Positions 1-6,056 are shown, counted from the first letter of the stretch. The stretch is 7,776 nt of DNA from a candidate division Zixibacteria bacterium RBG_16_43_9 (GCA_001775355.1 MEWM01000149.1:23849-31624), one strand, 5' to 3'. The notes: a model not told the origin generated them from the sequence alone. Numbers and translations are program-made.

Positions 1-642
1 TAGCTCTTTTATTATTTTTTTGTAATCCCTGCTTTTGAACACTGCATCCCCTACCACCAAGATCGTTGCACCTGCCTGCTTCACTTTCCCAGCAGTTGAG
101 GAATTGACACCCCCATCCACCTCGATTTCGATCTTTAAGTTGTTATCCTGAATGAACTTCTTAGCTTCTTTTACCTTATCTAAGATAGAGGGAATAAATT
201 TTTGCCCTCCGAACCCCGGGTTCACACTCATCAAAAGAAGCAGGTCAATCTCCCCGATTATCGGCTTTACCAGGCAGAATGGAGTAGCCGGATTGAGCAC
301 GCATCCGTTTTTCACTCCTAAGGTTTTGATCCTGGTCAGGGTTCGATGCAAGTGTCTGTTCCCTTCCAGGTGAACAGTCAGATAATCTGCTCCAGCCTCT
401 ACGAATTTCTCCAGATACAAATCAGGGTTATCAATCATCAGATGCACGTCTAAGGGCAATCTGGTACACAATCGGACGAAGTTTACTATCATCGGTCCAA
501 AGGTGATATTCGGAACGAAATGACCATCCATGATATCCAGATGAATCAAGTCTGCCCCAGCTTTTTCCACCTTTCTTATTTCTTCCTCTAAATTTCTAAA
601 ATCTGCTGAAAGAATCGACGGCGCTATCTTTACCAATTTCAC
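1..642 (-). CDS. rpe: Ribulose-phosphate 3-epimerase, 3' end cut by window edge
   Basis: This TIM-barrel enzyme interconverts D-ribulose 5-phosphate and D-xylulose 5-phosphate in the cytoplasmic pentose phosphate pathway. I translated 214 codons without a stop before the window ends; the family is about 215-225 residues, so only a few residues are missing. Counted from the GTG at 642, the family signatures are in place: APSILSADF at 7-15 (Ser9), LIHLDIMDGHFVPN at 32-45 (metal ligands His34 and Asp36), DVHLM at 65-69 (His67), SVNPGFGGQ at 139-147, and VDGGV at 175-179 (Asp176, proton donor). One position is odd: the phosphate-binding VAGSA motif reads VVGDA at 196-200, with Asp for the usual Ser. 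GTG is the likely start, but an in-frame TTG at 636-634 sits 5 nt after AAGGTG and is better spaced. It is last in the gene series, 334 bp after the PASTA gene. Confidence 0.95.
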   Translation of the reverse strand, partial: MKLVKIAPSILSADFRNLEEEIRKVEKAGADLIHLDIMDGHFVPNITFGPMIVNFVRLCTRLPLDVHLMIDNPDLYLEKFVEAGADYLTVHLEGNRHLHRTLTRIKTLGVKNGCVLNPATPFCLVKPIIGEIDLLLLMSVNPGFGGQKFIPSILDKVKEAKKFIQDNNLKIEIEVDGGVNSSTAGKVKQAGATILVVGDAVFKSRDYKKIIKEL

Positions 643-690
643 ACCTTTTTATTACAAGTTTAATTTATTTCTTTCGCTTGCTCTGCGATC

Positions 691-780
691 TGTCATTCTG
701 AGGGAGTCCAAATGGACGACCGAAGAATCTGTTAAATGTGAATTAGAGTAGATTCTTCGCCCTCCGGGCTCAGAATGACA
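691..780. repeat. Cloverleaf-like inverted-repeat element, copy 1
   Basis: The 90-bp element has perfect 12-bp terminal inverted repeats, TGTCATTCTGAG at 691-702 and its complement at 769-780. Inside are three further stems: GTCC/GGAC at 706-717, CGAAGAATCT (721-730) with AGATTCTTCG (750-759), and CCC/GGG at 760-768. The whole can fold as a closing stem with three arms. A second copy is at 6898-6979. There is no coding sequence and no obvious target-site duplication. It looks like a non-autonomous MITE-like or REP-like repeat; no transposase is in the window. Confidence 0.85.
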
Positions 781-816
781 AAAAAGTCTTTGTGTTGACA
801 ACCTCTATGTGATTTC

Positions 817-912
817 TAAAACGTTCCTTTTGATTTTTTTTAGTTTTTTTCCTTCTGCCTTTAGCTTGTTTTTAGCTCGGCAAATTTGTTTGACATTCAC
901 GCTCGGAGACAT
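817..912 (-). CDS. Possible 31-aa basic small protein (unrecognised)
   Basis: An ATG at 912-910 opens 31 codons ending in TAG at 819-817. AGGAGG at 922-917 lies 4 nt upstream of the ATG, one of the two best Shine-Dalgarno matches in the window. The product would be very basic, starting MSPSVNVKQICRAKNKLKAE and continuing with a Lys/Gly tail, with one Cys and no membrane segment. I recognise no family. It lies in a repeat-rich gap and partly in A/T-rich, low-complexity DNA that tends to yield Lys-rich translations, so chance is a serious alternative. Only the ribosome-binding site argues for it. Confidence 0.2.
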
Positions 913-940
913 AAAGCCTCCTCTACGCAATTTTTGCCTT

Positions 941-968
941 TAGCTACCTGCTCCTTGCTACCAGCTAC
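941..968. repeat. 7-bp tandem array downstream of the PASTA gene
   Basis: Read on the minus strand, 968 to 941 is four successive heptamers: GTAGCTG, GTAGCAA, GGAGCAG, GTAGCTA. It begins 8 nt after the PASTA stop codon (977-979). It resembles the short tandemly repeated heptamers known from intergenic DNA of cyanobacteria, although the units here are imperfect. Confidence 0.6.
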
Positions 969-976
969 AAGCCATT

Positions 977-1753
977 TCAGTCCGTCGTGCTAACCTCTAA
1001 CTCCACTATGCTCCCTTTTCTGACCTCAGCCCCTTCTTTGGGAATTTGTTTTAATACCGTTCCGGGAAGCAATTTATTTTTTACCTTATATTCGATCTTT
1101 CCTAATTTCAACCCGAGTTTTTCTATCTTGGAGCTTACCTCTCTGATATTATCACCCTTGAATTTTGGCACTTTGACTATCTCCAGGGCATCTGTCTGCT
1201 CCTGATTAACCAGAACTCTGATCTCCATCCCTAACGGCACAACTGTTCCGGCGGACGGAAAACTGGCAATCACCTCATCCCTGAGCAGACTGTCAACAGA
1301 AACATATACCGGGTTACCGATTTTCAAACCACGATTAGCCAGGGCTAACTCTGCCTGCCTGTAGGTCATTCCTTTAAGCTGGGGAACAGTTGCTTTTTCT
1401 CCTCCCTTGCTCAGCACCACCTTTATCTTCCTGCCCCTTTTGACCTTAGATGCTGAGTCGGGCATCTGATAAATTATGGTCCCGGCAGGCCGCTTGAGGT
1501 CATATTCTTCGCCTATGACCCTCAGGCCCAGACCTTTATCCTTCAGAATGGTCTCGGCTTCTTCTTGAGTTAAACCTGTCAGATTCGGAACCACAGACTC
1601 TTGACCCAGCCTTACAAAAAACGGCATCAAAACCTGATCGAAAACAATGGCAAGAAACAAGACCGCCAGGACGAAAATCCCAACCCTTTTGACCCATTTA
1701 GTTTTGATAAGCTGAACAAGCCCAGCTTTTATTTTATTCCAAACCATTTCCAT
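977..1753 (-). CDS. Membrane-anchored protein with three PASTA domains
   Basis: The 258-residue product has a short basic N-terminus (KIKAG...KTKWVKR), one transmembrane segment at about 24-46, and an external part made of three PASTA domains at about 53-116, 121-183 and 192-255. Each shows the VPxLxGxxxxxAxxxL start and the later PxxGxxVxxGxxIxxxVS half. PASTA domains bind muropeptides or lipid II in Ser/Thr kinases and penicillin-binding proteins, but neither catalytic domain is present, so a role as a periplasmic cell-wall binding or scaffolding protein is inference. I chose the ATG at 1753, preceded by GGAAAG 9 nt upstream. An in-frame TTG at 1783 would add 10 residues but has no visible ribosome-binding site. 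It lies 118 bp after rsmB on the same strand, so cotranscription is plausible. Confidence 0.9.
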   Translation of the reverse strand: MEMVWNKIKAGLVQLIKTKWVKRVGIFVLAVLFLAIVFDQVLMPFFVRLGQESVVPNLTGLTQEEAETILKDKGLGLRVIGEEYDLKRPAGTIIYQMPDSASKVKRGRKIKVVLSKGGEKATVPQLKGMTYRQAELALANRGLKIGNPVYVSVDSLLRDEVIASFPSAGTVVPLGMEIRVLVNQEQTDALEIVKVPKFKGDNIREVSSKIEKLGLKLGKIEYKVKNKLLPGTVLKQIPKEGAEVRKGSIVELEVSTTD

Positions 1754-1800
1754 AAATATAATCTTTCCGAACCCAAAGTCCAAAAAAATTGTTTTGAATT

Positions 1801-1835
1801 TCTTATCGTCTCCCTTTTTACGTCTAACGTCTTAC
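1801..1835. repeat. 7-bp tandem array upstream of the PASTA gene
   Basis: On the minus strand this is five degenerate heptamers: GTAAGAC, GTTAGAC, GTAAAAA, GGGAGAC, GATAAGA. It shares the period and the initial GTA/GGA flavour of the array at 941-968 and follows the 8-bp array at 1845-1871 by 9 bp. It fills most of the rsmB-PASTA gap and would lie in the mRNA leader before the PASTA gene. The last unit is the weakest. Confidence 0.5.
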
Positions 1836-1844
1836 CTTTTCCCT

Positions 1845-1871
1845 CCTTTGAACCATTGAACGATTGAACCC
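1845..1871. repeat. 8-bp tandem array at the rsmB stop codon
   Basis: On the minus strand, directly after the rsmB TAA (1874-1872) and one base, come GGTTCAAT, CGTTCAAT, GGTTCAAA and GG. The same three units in the same order and phase occur at 3281-3316, also just behind a stop codon. The shared order of variants shows that the two arrays are related copies. Confidence 0.75.
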
Positions 1872-3203
1872 TTAAACCTTTCTTAACCGTGCCGCAAAAA
1901 TCCCGTCCAAGCCATGAATATGAGGATATGTGCGCACAAAACCTTTTTCGTTCACCGCTTTTCTATCCCCATAATCTGAAGCATCCTCCTTTCTGAAGTC
2001 CTTTTTCTGTTCGAGAAACTGCTCTATTACCCTCTCGTTTTCCTCTTTGGTGAGGGTACAGGTGCTATATATAATAATTCCATCCTTTTTAAGCAATTTC
2101 GCCGCATTTAAAAGGATAGCAGACTGAAGCTCAGCCAGTCTTTTTATATCCTCTTTCTTCTTCTGCCATCTGGCATCCGAATTCCTGCCCAAAACCCCTA
2201 AGCCGGAACAAAGTGCATCAACTAAAATCTTGTCAACCGTCTCAGTAGAATAATTCCGTGCATCTCCGATTTGAAACGAGACATTTCTCACCCCCAATCT
2301 TTCACAGTTTTCTTTTACTTTTTCCATCCTTTCCGGATTCAAATCCAGAGCTATCAGTTTACCCGAATTTTTCATTAATTCTGAAATGTAGGTCAACTTA
2401 CCTCCAGGAGCCGCACACATATCTAAAATCGTCTCACCGGGTTGAGGGTCCAAAAGCTGAACTGGAAATCCGGCACTTTCATCCTGGGGATAGACATAAC
2501 CTTTCTGAAAAAGGAAAAGATATTCCAAATCGATTTTTGATTCTATCCGGTAAAAATTTTCAAAGAAACTCCCTTTTCGGTATTTTATCTTTTTCAACTC
2601 CAGCGCTCTTTCCAAATCTTTTTGACTGATCTTCAAGGAATTAAGCCGAAAAGAAAGTTTTGCCTTTTGGTTAAAAGTCTCGCACAACTTTACAGTCTCC
2701 TCTTCACCGAATTGTTTAAGCCAATCCTTTATCATCCAGTCTGGGAAAGAATAAATAGTGCCAATGGCTCTGATCTTGTCCTCCTCTATCGAAGGAAAAA
2801 CGACTTTCTTTTTGTCCCGTAAATAATTCCTCAGAACCGCGTTGACCAAACCGGCTGTTCCTTTATGCCCAAATCTTTTAGCCAGTTTAACTGACTCATC
2901 CACAGCCGCCCGGTCTGGAACCCTGTCGAGATAATCAATCTGATAGATCCCCAACCTTAATGTATTCCGTATCCAGGGTGTCAAATCCTCAATCTTCCCT
3001 TTGAGGAAAGAACTTGTAATATAATCCAACCTTCTTTTTAGCTTAGTAACCCCATTCACCAATTCCCGGATAAATCGGGTATCCAGGGATGATAGTTTGA
3101 ATCTTTTTGAATATTCCTCAACGGTCTCATTCGCAAAAGCAGATTTCGTTTCAATCTCATACAGAATCTTGAGAGTAACTTCGCGGGGATTTATTTTTTT
3201 CAT
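1872..3203 (-). CDS. rsmB: 16S rRNA (cytosine-967-C5)-methyltransferase RsmB
   Basis: RsmB uses S-adenosylmethionine to methylate C5 of cytosine 967 in 16S rRNA. Counted from the ATG at 3203 (443 aa, normal for the family), residues 1-130 form the NusB-like RNA-binding domain with the LVNAVLR signature at 119-125. The Rossmann-fold methyltransferase follows, with PQDESAG at 239-245, SAM-binding DMCAAPGGK at 261-269, Asp287 and GDA at 313-315. The catalytic STCT has nucleophile Cys382, and HGLDGIFAARL closes the protein. The other cysteine motif, normally DAPCSG, reads DALCSG at 329-334: the Pro before Cys332 is Leu (codon 2213-2211). An in-frame ATG at 3230 would add nine residues, but those codons lie in a hairpin repeat, so I prefer 3203, although neither start has a good Shine-Dalgarno sequence. 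It lies 114 bp after the radical SAM gene. Confidence 0.95.
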   Translation of the reverse strand: MKKINPREVTLKILYEIETKSAFANETVEEYSKRFKLSSLDTRFIRELVNGVTKLKRRLDYITSSFLKGKIEDLTPWIRNTLRLGIYQIDYLDRVPDRAAVDESVKLAKRFGHKGTAGLVNAVLRNYLRDKKKVVFPSIEEDKIRAIGTIYSFPDWMIKDWLKQFGEEETVKLCETFNQKAKLSFRLNSLKISQKDLERALELKKIKYRKGSFFENFYRIESKIDLEYLFLFQKGYVYPQDESAGFPVQLLDPQPGETILDMCAAPGGKLTYISELMKNSGKLIALDLNPERMEKVKENCERLGVRNVSFQIGDARNYSTETVDKILVDALCSGLGVLGRNSDARWQKKKEDIKRLAELQSAILLNAAKLLKKDGIIIYSTCTLTKEENERVIEQFLEQKKDFRKEDASDYGDRKAVNEKGFVRTYPHIHGLDGIFAARLRKV

Positions 3204-3216
3204 TTTATTGTTTTTT

Positions 3217-3276
3217 GGTGGCTCAGGCATCCTTGCCTGAGCAAGAAAACAGGCAAGATGCCTGTTTTACCGTTTT
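3217..3276. repeat. Double-hairpin repeat, copy 1, overlapping the rsmB leader
   Basis: Two adjacent hairpins: GCTCAGGCA/TGCCTGAGC (3221-3242, 4-nt loop) and AAACAGGCA/TGCCTGTTT (3247-3267, loop AGA). GGTG at 3217-3220 can pair with TACC at 3268-3271 to close a three-way junction, followed by CGTTTT. A second copy lies at 6115-6177 with compensated stem changes. It sits between the radical SAM stop and rsmB, so it would be present in a cotranscript. Confidence 0.75.
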
Positions 3277-3280
3277 TCGA

Positions 3281-3316
3281 CCCTTGAACCTTTGAACCAT
3301 TGAACTATTGAACCTT
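3281..3316. repeat. 8-bp tandem array after the radical SAM stop codon
   Basis: Starting 1-2 bases after the TGA at 3320-3318, the minus strand reads AAGGTTCAAT, AGTTCAAT, GGTTCAAA, GGTTCAAG, GG. These are four units of period 8, against three in the array at 1845-1871. The first three units are the same in order apart from one base. Confidence 0.75.
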
Positions 3317-3317
3317 C

Positions 3318-5870
3318 TCAGATTATTTCCATAGGCGACAATAATTGATCCTGTCTCTTGATCAAAAGCCCTTCCCTTCTAAACAACAAACTCAAAACCT
3401 CTTTCTCCTTCATCCCGAACCCGTAAATTAAGACCTCTTGTGGTTTGGCATATCCGGCACTGCCTACGGACAAGAGCATGTTCAAGGTAGAATCCTCATT
3501 TTCAAGCTTCAAAATATCAAATCTTATATCCACTTCTTTTAGCTTTTCTTTTGATACACGGGATACCATCAGATTCCTCAGTGAAAGGATATATTCAATT
3601 TTTTCCTGTATTTCTATTCCTGAAAAAGATAATTCCACTTTATAAAGAGCCGCATTAATAGCAGAAGATAAAGACTCGGCTTTAGTAAAGATTGTCTTCC
3701 CTTCCATAATCTTAAAACCTTGAGGCAGAGCTTTATTTAACCTTGAAAGATGCTCATTGGAAAAAGGCTCGGTCAGCTGAATGTCTAAATATTCCGCCTC
3801 TGACACAAACCCCAGAGGAAGGGGTGGACCAAAAGCAATCCTGGGATGGGGATGAAAACCCTCCGAATAGGCAATCGGAATTCCTGAGCGCCTGATTGCC
3901 CGCTCAAAAGTCCTGAGCACATCTAAATGAGAGGTAAATCTGATCTCCTCCCCTTTACTCCATCTTAACCTTACTTTGCTTCGGGCAACAGTTGAGGTTG
4001 GAATCGAGGTAACTTTTTTCTTTTTTCTGCCATAAAGTTCATCTTCCTTTTTTTCAGGCTGTGGAAAATACTCTGGACTCTTTTCATCTGCTAACTCTTT
4101 TTCTTCCTCAACTTTCTGCAATCTGAAAGCCCTCTCCCTTTCCCGTTTGAGAAAATCTTTACTCAGCCCCTTATCCAGATGGTCCCACGGCAAGCTCTGC
4201 TCTAAGTCTCTAATTTGGAGGTATTCTTCTGGATCGATTTGGTTCTCCTCAAAAGCGTTCCTCCAGAAAGCATAGTTGAAAAACTCAATCCAGGCATCTA
4301 ATTTTGCGCCATTTTTCCAGGCTGAGTGAATTACTTTACTGAGTTTTCTGTCTCCTCTTCCTAATACCCCTTCTAAGAAAGATACCAGCGGGTCCCGATA
4401 ACTTACTTTCAGATTTCTGAAATCCAGCAAGTCTTTAAGGAGTGAAATCCTCCTTTCGATCTCGTTGATCTTTTCCTGTTTTTCCCATTGAAAAGGAGTA
4501 TAGGGCTTGGGCGTAAAAGGGGAGATAGTTACATTAACACTTTTTCCCGGACCGAAAGTTTTACCTAGCTTGAAGACTTTCCCGACTAAGTCAGCAATTC
4601 CTTTTAAATCCTCATCCGTCTCAGTGGGAAGTCCTATCATAAAATACAGCTTGATCAGATTCCAGCCTGAAGAATAAGCTATTTCCACGCTTGAAAGCAA
4701 GTTCTCCTCAGTGATATTTTTTCTGATGACGTCTCTTAACCTCTGAGTACCAGCTTCAGGTGCAAAGGTCAGACCAGTCTTTTTAGTCTGGGTGATGGTT
4801 TTGGCTATCTCCATAGAAAATGAACCCGGACGCAAAGAGGGCAGGGCAATGGAGACCCTTTTAGGATAAAATTTCTTCTGCAATCTCTGGACTAACTCAG
4901 GCAGATTCTTGTAATCAGTCGAGGAGAGCGAAAGTAAGGAGATCTCCTCATAGCCGGTACTGGCGAGTCCACAGTCTGCCTCTTTTAAAATCTGTTCTAT
5001 CCCCTTTTCCCTTTTGGGTCTGTAGATCGAAGTGGCTTCACAAAAACGACAAGCCTGACCGCATCCTCTCATAATCTCTAAGGTAAGCCGGTCATGAGTC
5101 GTTTCGATAAACGGAACCAGAGGCGCCTGAGGATAATACTCAGGTTTTAACTCGGAAACGGTTTGCGCGATGATTTTCTCTGGTGCTTCTGGAATTTTTC
5201 TCCAGACTCCTGTGAAGCGATTATTAGCATCATATTTTGGCTCGTAAAAAGATGGAACATAAACTCCGGAGATTCTGGAAAGCTCGACTAAAAGCTCTCT
5301 TTTTTTAAGGTTTTCTTTTTTGCCTTTTTCAATTGAATCCAGAACCTGATGAATGACCTCCTCTGCATCCCCTATCACAAAAAGATCAAAGAAATCAGCC
5401 ATCGGCTCAGGATTAAAAACCGAGAACCCGCCAGCTATAACCAGTGGAAAATCTTCTTTTCTTTCTTGTGAGAATAAAGGCATACCAGACAGACTCAGGA
5501 TGTTTAGCACTCCGGTATAATTAAGTTCATAGGTCAGGGAAAACCCGAGGACATCGAACTCTTTCAGAGGAGTATGACTCTCCAGGGAGAATAAAGGAAT
5601 GGAATTATTTTTCAGAATCTCCTCCGCATCAGGCCAGGGCAAAAAAACTCTCTCACAAAGGGAATTAGGTCTTTGATTGATGATATGATATAAAATCTGC
5701 AAACCTAAATATGACATCCCGTTCTCATAGATATCCGGGTAGATCAGGGCAAATTTAAGTTTACCCTCAGGCTCCTTTTTGATGACGTTCAGCTCATTCC
5801 CGACATATCTACCGGGCTTCATCACAAAGGGAAGAAATTCTTTTTTTATTCTTTCAGACAAAGGGTGCAT
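3318..5870 (-). CDS. B12-binding-type radical SAM protein fused to DUF2344
   Basis: This 850-residue protein matches the TIGR03960-type radical SAM family fused to TIGR03936/DUF2344, a pair known as a fusion or as neighbouring genes. Residues 1-200 are the cobalamin-binding-like Rossmann region (PDIYENGMSYLG at 45-56, DVLGFSLTYELNYTG at 106-120, VIAGG at 144-148), but I see no DxHxxG cobalamin motif. The radical SAM core has the cluster triad C270-x3-C274-x2-C277 in GCGQACRFC, then FAPEAGTQRLRD at 369-380 and LIKLYFMIGLPTETDED at 405-421. A Lys/Glu-rich linker (about 570-625) leads to DUF2344 from about 632, with EIRFTSHLDVLR and the EGFHPHPRIAFGPPLPLG signature at 670-687. Substrate and reaction are unknown; relatives often lie by RNase G or L21/L27 genes, whereas here rsmB follows. 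The ATG at 5870 fits the family N-terminus, although its ribosome-binding site is weak. Confidence 0.93.
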   Translation of the reverse strand: MHPLSERIKKEFLPFVMKPGRYVGNELNVIKKEPEGKLKFALIYPDIYENGMSYLGLQILYHIINQRPNSLCERVFLPWPDAEEILKNNSIPLFSLESHTPLKEFDVLGFSLTYELNYTGVLNILSLSGMPLFSQERKEDFPLVIAGGFSVFNPEPMADFFDLFVIGDAEEVIHQVLDSIEKGKKENLKKRELLVELSRISGVYVPSFYEPKYDANNRFTGVWRKIPEAPEKIIAQTVSELKPEYYPQAPLVPFIETTHDRLTLEIMRGCGQACRFCEATSIYRPKREKGIEQILKEADCGLASTGYEEISLLSLSSTDYKNLPELVQRLQKKFYPKRVSIALPSLRPGSFSMEIAKTITQTKKTGLTFAPEAGTQRLRDVIRKNITEENLLSSVEIAYSSGWNLIKLYFMIGLPTETDEDLKGIADLVGKVFKLGKTFGPGKSVNVTISPFTPKPYTPFQWEKQEKINEIERRISLLKDLLDFRNLKVSYRDPLVSFLEGVLGRGDRKLSKVIHSAWKNGAKLDAWIEFFNYAFWRNAFEENQIDPEEYLQIRDLEQSLPWDHLDKGLSKDFLKRERERAFRLQKVEEEKELADEKSPEYFPQPEKKEDELYGRKKKKVTSIPTSTVARSKVRLRWSKGEEIRFTSHLDVLRTFERAIRRSGIPIAYSEGFHPHPRIAFGPPLPLGFVSEAEYLDIQLTEPFSNEHLSRLNKALPQGFKIMEGKTIFTKAESLSSAINAALYKVELSFSGIEIQEKIEYILSLRNLMVSRVSKEKLKEVDIRFDILKLENEDSTLNMLLSVGSAGYAKPQEVLIYGFGMKEKEVLSLLFRREGLLIKRQDQLLSPMEII

Positions 5871-5913
5871 AGTATCTTATGCCCGTTATTTTTTTTGAAT
5901 AAATACACTCAGC

Positions 5914-5947
5914 CAAAGATAAAATAAATAAAGAAAAAAATCTACAA
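5914..5947 (-). promoter_or_regulatory. Weak candidate promoter for the radical SAM-rsmB-PASTA-rpe unit
   Basis: On the minus strand TATCTTTG (5921-5914) fits the TAnnTTTG -7 box of Bacteroidota-type promoters, with a TTG 23 nt upstream (5947-5945). It would give a leader of about 40 nt before the ATG at 5870. This matters only if the organism uses such promoters, and the DNA is T-rich enough for chance. I see no good TTGACA/TATAAT pair. Confidence 0.18.
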
Positions 5948-5950
5948 GAA

Positions 5951-5991
5951 TGTAAGGACAGGATCCGCCACAGGCGGATTCTGTCCCTACA
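5951..5991. repeat. Hairpin element A with GTAG/CTAC foot
   Basis: A 14-bp stem, 5956-5969 with 5973-5986, contains one G-T pair and a 3-nt ACA loop. Its core is ATCCGCC/GGCGGAT. An outer TGTA/TACA pair (5951-5954 with 5988-5991) brackets it. On the minus strand it starts TGTAGGGACAG, giving GTAG at the foot. Confidence 0.7.
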
Positions 5992-5997
5992 ATGTGT

Positions 5998-6021
5998 GCG
6001 ACCCTGAAAGGGTCGCGCTAC
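5998..6021. repeat. Hairpin element B with CTAC foot
   Basis: GCGACCC (5998-6004), a TGAAA loop and GGGTCGC (6010-6016) form a perfect 7-bp stem, followed by GCTAC ending at 6021. On the minus strand it reads GTAG, two bases, then the hairpin. It shares its GCGACCC core with element F at 6191-6258. Confidence 0.65.
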
Positions 6022-6028
6022 GACAGGC

Positions 6029-6056
6029 GTAGAGACGCATAGCTATGCGTCTCTAC
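6029..6056. repeat. Perfect 28-bp palindrome (element C)
   Basis: The sequence from GTAGAGACGCATAG to its exact complement is a perfect 28-bp palindrome without a spacer, GTAG at one end and CTAC at the other. A run of eight A follows at 6057. That would be a T-tract before, not after, the hairpin on the minus strand, so it is not a terminator for the gamma gene. Cruciform formation or a protein site is possible. Confidence 0.75.

Larger units (their letters stand above)
643..976. other. 334-bp intergenic region between PASTA gene and rpe
   Basis: No established gene lies here. Going leftwards from the PASTA stop codon, it holds a four-unit 7-bp tandem array (941-968), a 31-codon possible small ORF with a strong ribosome-binding site (817-912), and a 90-bp inverted-repeat element (691-780). 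A short AT-rich leader then precedes rpe. I see no convincing promoter or T-tract terminator. The length of the gap leaves open whether rpe is cotranscribed with the genes upstream. Confidence 0.7.

Noticed and set aside
691..780. The cloverleaf-like element as a tRNA gene
   Set aside because: It has no T-loop, anticodon arm of normal size or acceptor geometry, and its 11-12 bp closing stem and palindromic arms fit a repeat element.
2258..2629. Plus-strand reading frames opposite rsmB, the PASTA gene, rpe, the radical SAM gene and the beta subunit gene
   Set aside because: They are antisense shadows of genes with clear family motifs; their translations are Ser/Phe/Pro-rich and match nothing I recognise.
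3204..3230. Nine-codon N-terminal extension of rsmB (MPEPPKNNK)
   Set aside because: The ATG at 3230 and its first codons lie in the first hairpin of a repeat that recurs at 6115-6177, and the family N-terminus fits the ATG at 3203.
3281..3316. GGTTCAA units as a tRNA T-loop or a partial tRNA
   Set aside because: The match to the T-loop is local; the unit is tandemly repeated and no acceptor, D or anticodon arm can be built around it.
6029..6056. The perfect 28-bp palindrome as a terminator
   Set aside because: For the minus-strand genes the T-tract lies before the hairpin, not after it; no plus-strand gene ends here and the plus strand has A, not T, after it.
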